From Rhyzopertha dominica (lineage: Eukaryota; Arthropoda; Insecta; Coleoptera; Bostrichidae), in contig QCXZ01000064.1 in the NCBI GenBank assembly GCA_025024175.1, positions 47,265,325-47,329,324 of the forward strand: a stretch of DNA of 64,000 nt, in the 5' to 3' direction. The notes under the pieces were generated by a model. It searched no databases and was not told the DNA's origin. It saw only the letters and a list, made by a program, of their open reading frames with translations. Made by a program: the position numbers and the translations under genes. Below are positions 60,271-64,000 of the stretch, piece by piece; within the stretch, counting starts at the first letter, position 1; each line of letters begins with the position of its first letter.

Positions 60271-61204
60271 GTATACACAGGGTCCGGTATATGTCAAATT
60301 GAAGGTCTTTTTGAACTCTTTAAAAAAATAGGGTCCAATTTTTTTGCTGATTATGATATTTTGCAAATAAAGTTAATTTTTGTAAATATTTTTACCTCAT
60401 CCCGTGTAATAAATATTGCTTCATACTCGGATGCCGCCTTTTGTCTTCTTCAATTTGTGTCATTACAATGTATGCGTTATTTTTACTCATTAATGAAAAA
60501 ACAGAAAAGCTCGCCGCCGCCGTATTCTGTTTAGCAGCTTATTACGGTACAAATTATGCCTACATACCCATCGATGTAGACAAAACCCCAGAATTTTAAG
60601 TAACTTCTAAATAAATCAAGTACAATGTTCGAAATAAAGAAAGAGGCTAGAAAACAATACCCTGCGATGAGGCTAGTTTGGTTTTCTACATCACGCGCTA
60701 GCCTCATCGCAGGGTATTGTTTTCTAGCCTCTTTCTTTATTATGAACATTGTACTTGATTTATTTAAAAGTTATTCAAAATTTTGGGGGTTTGTGTGCAG
60801 CGATGGGTATGTAGGCATAATTTGTACCGTAATAAGCTGTTAAACTAACACTTAAAAATTGTAAACAGCCCTATTAACACAGAATATGGCGGCGACCAAT
60901 TCTTCCTGTTTTTCATCAAGAAGGAGTAAAAATTACGCAAACGTTATAATAACACAAACTGAAGACGACAAAAGCCGACATCCAACTATAAAGCAATATA
61001 TACAGGGTAAGGTAAAAATATATTTACAAAAATTGACTTTATTTGCAAAATATCATAACCGGAAAAAAAATTTTGGACACTCACTAGGGTACTTTTAAAG
61101 AGTTTAAACGACCTACAATTTGACATATAGTTTAAGGTTGTACCTAAAAAAATAATGAAGGTACGAGCCAGGGGAGTTTTAGGTGGCGGACCTTGTATAT
61201 CATA
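60271..61204. mobile_element. Large foldback element, ~0.4-kb arms, 21-bp loop
   Basis: The core arms 60288-60676 and 60698-61129 are imperfect reverse complements, nearly perfect for about 60 bp on each side of a 21-bp loop (60677-60697). The right arm has an extra ~40-bp piece near 60843-60885. Outermost tips (tatacacagggtccg and the inverse of tatacaaggtccg) extend the structure. The mirrored frames at 60531-60749 (-) and 60625-60843 (+) are the same sequence read from both arms and are not genes. Confidence 0.85.
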
Positions 61205-62290
61205 CTGCGTCCTCTGCATTTATTTTACAATACGTATGGTGTCCGTTGTACCTACCTTGAAACTGAGTGATTATATTAACTATGACAACACCATCGTGGT
61301 AATAAACACTTACGTCAAACTAATGAGGTCACAAGACTATGCACACGCAAGAAGATATTTTTTTCGGGATTTTTTCTGTTTTGAAAATAAGGTAATTTTT
61401 CACGTAATTACATCAGATTAATTGTTTAACGTAGGTACGTGATATGCATTTAAGGCTTGTCCTTTGTGGTATTTTCAAAAGGTGAAAACATTTTCTCCAC
61501 GACAATACTTTGAAAAGCTACCAGATAATGCCATATAGGCTTAGTCATACGATGACGTCGGCATGGTGATACTGACAGCTCTATTATTCAAACATGATTG
61601 ACGCATTGGTCGACCAAACGGGAGAAAAGAAATATATGGCGTCAGCTAGATGTAGCGCGATTTTGATGAAAACAGACCACGTCAAGGACCCAAGAACACA
61701 CCTTGTTTAATTGTACCCAAGGATCTAATAAAAGCTAATTCAGGTAACGTTTTACTTGCATTGCAAATGACAAACAGTGTAGCCAATCTAAGGAAAAGGA
61801 GATTCTTCAAGATTGTAAAGGAACTGCGAATTAATTTTTGACCAAGATGCTCGACGCCTTTCACTTATTTGCGTTTAGGTAGAACGGATACAATAAAATA
61901 TTGTTAAAATTGGTAATTTTTAATGCAACACAAGATTTTACAATTTAAACAAGCTTTTATAACAATCTACTGGCCAGCTGATTCAAATCATTAAGACATT
62001 CAAAATGGCTAGAAACCATATTTCTCCTACTACAGCAGCTGGCCAATTTGTCTAACATGCTTTGATGACTGAAAACTTTTTCTCCCTGCTCCAGAAAAAT
62101 GTAGTGCATGCTGGCCACGTGCATTTCTGATTTATACTGATGGTAATGTAACCAAATTTCCAATAGCGAACATATTGATCCTGATTCCTGCGGTGCATAA
62201 ATGAATANACCCTAAGCNGCGTTTGNCTAATGTTTTGAGTAACCCGTACCCGGACCGCAATTCCAGAAAGCACAGTAAGGGCCAAGATCA
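61205..62290. other. No gene recognised
   Basis: AT-rich sequence with three N bases near 62.2 kb. No supported frame or repeat. Confidence 0.45.
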
Positions 62291-62770
62291 CAAAGTGGCT
62301 TGGTCGTCAGTTTTATTCGTATTGGGAAGACGCGCCGGAACTTTGGCTATCTAGGGCCTTCATCACTGAACCTACGCATGCTCAGGAGCGCAAATGGCTT
62401 TTAAGCCTGAGTCGTTCTCAATTGCGATTAATGGTGGGTTTCCTTACGGGACACTGCCAGCTCAACAAACACCTATATAATATGGGTGTAGTATCACCTG
62501 TAGGTTCTGGTCAGAAGAGGAGGAAACTCCGATTCACCTCCTTAGCAACTGCGGACAACTGGGAGGCTTTGGAGGTTTGGAGATTTTGACTCTCAATTTA
62601 TTGAGATTAAAGATCTTTACAGGGTACCTTGGAGAGAGACGCCGCACTTCTTTGAGAAGGCAGGACTCTTCTAAGCTACCGTGCGGGCACAATGGATCGA
62701 AAGGTCTCAGTGCAGCGCCCCGACCCATCTGCGGGGTCGCACCGCAGAAGATAGAATAGAACATAATAGA
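62291..62770 (+). pseudogene. LINE C-terminal relic (RNase H-tail region, Jockey/I/R1-like)
   Basis: The first frame reads KWLGRQFYSYWEDAPELWLS and LSRSQLRLMVGFLTGHCQLN, then LYNMGV. After a frameshift near 62.48 kb another frame reads CRFWSEEEETPIHLLSNC, the Cys/His tail after the RNase H domain in insect LINEs. One Cys of the usual CRFC motif is Trp. Only the 3' end is present and it is frameshifted, so it is dead. The exact clade is not resolved. Confidence 0.75.
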
Positions 62771-64000
62771 CCGGTAGATACAACATTGTATTTGACAAAT
62801 GCTATTGAAGCTAGTTGTACATAATGTAGCAACTAAATTTCAGCAATACCTAGTATATCAAAAACATTGTACTTTTGTTGTAAGAAGCTAACCTGTTATC
62901 CTTTAAATTGTCTTTTAGTTTTATATTCATTGAAGAGAAATGCTGGATTTGTGTAGGGCTACATTATCTTTTGCGTAAGGAATTGGTGGTACTTAAAAAT
63001 CACATTAAGGCTGTTTATACGTACTAGTCTACATGGTTTATGCAGGATAAAATCCGTATTTTTCATCATATCGATTTGAGACTTTTTATCTGAGCGCTTA
63101 AATTATTCCTCTCGGGAGTTGTCATCGTACTTTTTCGAAATTCACACTGACTTGCCGAAAAAAATAAAAGGTGCAAGAAAAAAAAATAAGATTAAAACAA
63201 ACAAAAAATAAGACGACAGCACCAGAGAAAATTTAATTTTGATACGCAAAACATTTGTTATTTTCTTTATCGCAGCAAAAATAATGAATTTTTGTTGCAT
63301 CAAATTTGAATAATTTTAGCACCGAGGGAGTTAACCTTTAATGCTTTGCGGGGCGGAGCTTCGCGCTCGTAAACTATGCAGATGTACCCCTTGTTGCAAT
63401 CCTTTTATAATTTGCAGATGGATCATTGTGGTCGTAAATTATCTGTCTTTATTGTCTCTTCTTAAAACTGTCACCACTTTTGTTTTATCACTAGGGAAAT
63501 CTTTGATGCTACTCGAAGGTTTTAGTTTTGAATACACACGCAGAAAGAGTACTTTTGGGGGTTAAAACAGGAAAATTGCTACACGTAGGTGTGTGAAATA
63601 AATTTTGCATCAATTGTGCAAAGGCAGAGAAGGCTCCCAGTGCAGAGCACAGATGCACAAGAATTGGAAAGGAATATCTACTTGAATGGAATCCGATATA
63701 ATTGCTGAAAGTTTCAAAGTATTGATATGCACGGAATGAAGTATGTAAAACTGGTAGGTGACGGCGACAGACTTCTGACCGTAAATCCTTACGGACCACA
63801 ACTAGTTCGCCAAATGCACAAACCATCTGCTGAGAAACTGTCTCAGAATTGCATCAAATGGCAAAAAGTCGTTTAAGTTCGACAAAAAATAAGGTTTACC
63901 TGTGAAGCTGTGGAAAAGTTTGAAAACTAACATAGAGCGAATGAGAGGAGCAATAAAGAAAGCACTAAATTTCAGGAAAACAGAGGATGTTTCGTTTGAT
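62771..64000. other. No gene recognised
   Basis: AT-rich. The 105-codon minus frame at 63509-63826 has no recognisable domain. The window ends without a clear feature at its edge. Confidence 0.45.

Noticed and set aside
60531..60843. Two ~72-codon frames on opposite strands
   Set aside because: They are the same sequence read from both arms of a palindrome.

Overview
The window reads as AT-rich, repeat-dense eukaryotic nuclear DNA, most likely from an insect or other arthropod. The evidence is a full-length BEL/Pao retrotransposon primed by tRNA-Tyr, plus Merlin, PIF/Harbinger, mariner, piggyBac and many hAT-type DNA elements, LINE ends, microsatellites and isolated N bases typical of a draft assembly. 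I recognise no complete host gene, rRNA or CRISPR array. At most there is one weak candidate exon (minus strand, about 42.3 kb) and three GC-richer, homeodomain-site-like patches that could be regulatory.

Layout. 1-1.6 kb: nothing recognised. 1.6-8.3 kb: an apparently intact BEL/Pao element with 407-bp LTRs that read as identical, a 5-bp target duplication, a primer-binding site and one 1696-codon gag-pol frame. 8.6-9.8 kb: a short inverted-repeat element with an 8-bp target duplication, itself interrupted by a 729-bp hAT-type MITE. 10.8-11.1 kb: a perfect 46-bp inverted repeat. 15.1-17.3 kb: an apparently intact Merlin transposon (210-bp terminal repeats, DD36E transposase). 17.36-18.48 kb: a tandem array of roughly 131-137-bp units interrupted by a second copy of the hAT-type MITE.

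26.4-29.4 kb: a foldback element, then a decayed PIF/Harbinger element whose transposase (+) and Myb/MADF-like partner (-) appear interleaved, each lying partly in the other's putative intron. 31.3-32.3 kb and 35.7-37.5 kb: three copies of a roughly 690-bp inverted-repeat family. One carries a two-level nest of other MITEs; another carries a 5'-truncated LINE with a 15-bp duplication. 34.4-34.8 kb: two tRNA-like sequences in inverted orientation between 19-bp direct repeats. 37.9-38.7 kb: a dead mariner. 39.6-40.8 kb: a hAT remnant with a BED-finger fragment.

46.8-47.3 kb: a small hairpin element beside a long (ATT)n run. 49.4-50.4 kb: a long-terminal-repeat DNA element of unknown superfamily. 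52.2-54.7 kb: hAT-like elements and a 20-bp minisatellite just beyond. 55.3-56.1 kb: a piggyBac deletion derivative flanked by TTAA. 57.7-58.8 kb: a Ty3/gypsy gag-protease relic. 60.3-61.2 kb: a large foldback. 62.3-62.8 kb: a LINE C-terminal relic.

The genes do not form a host pathway: they are independent selfish elements at different stages of decay. BEL and Merlin are the two whose coding capacity looks intact. All boundaries were read by eye; no search or alignment was run.
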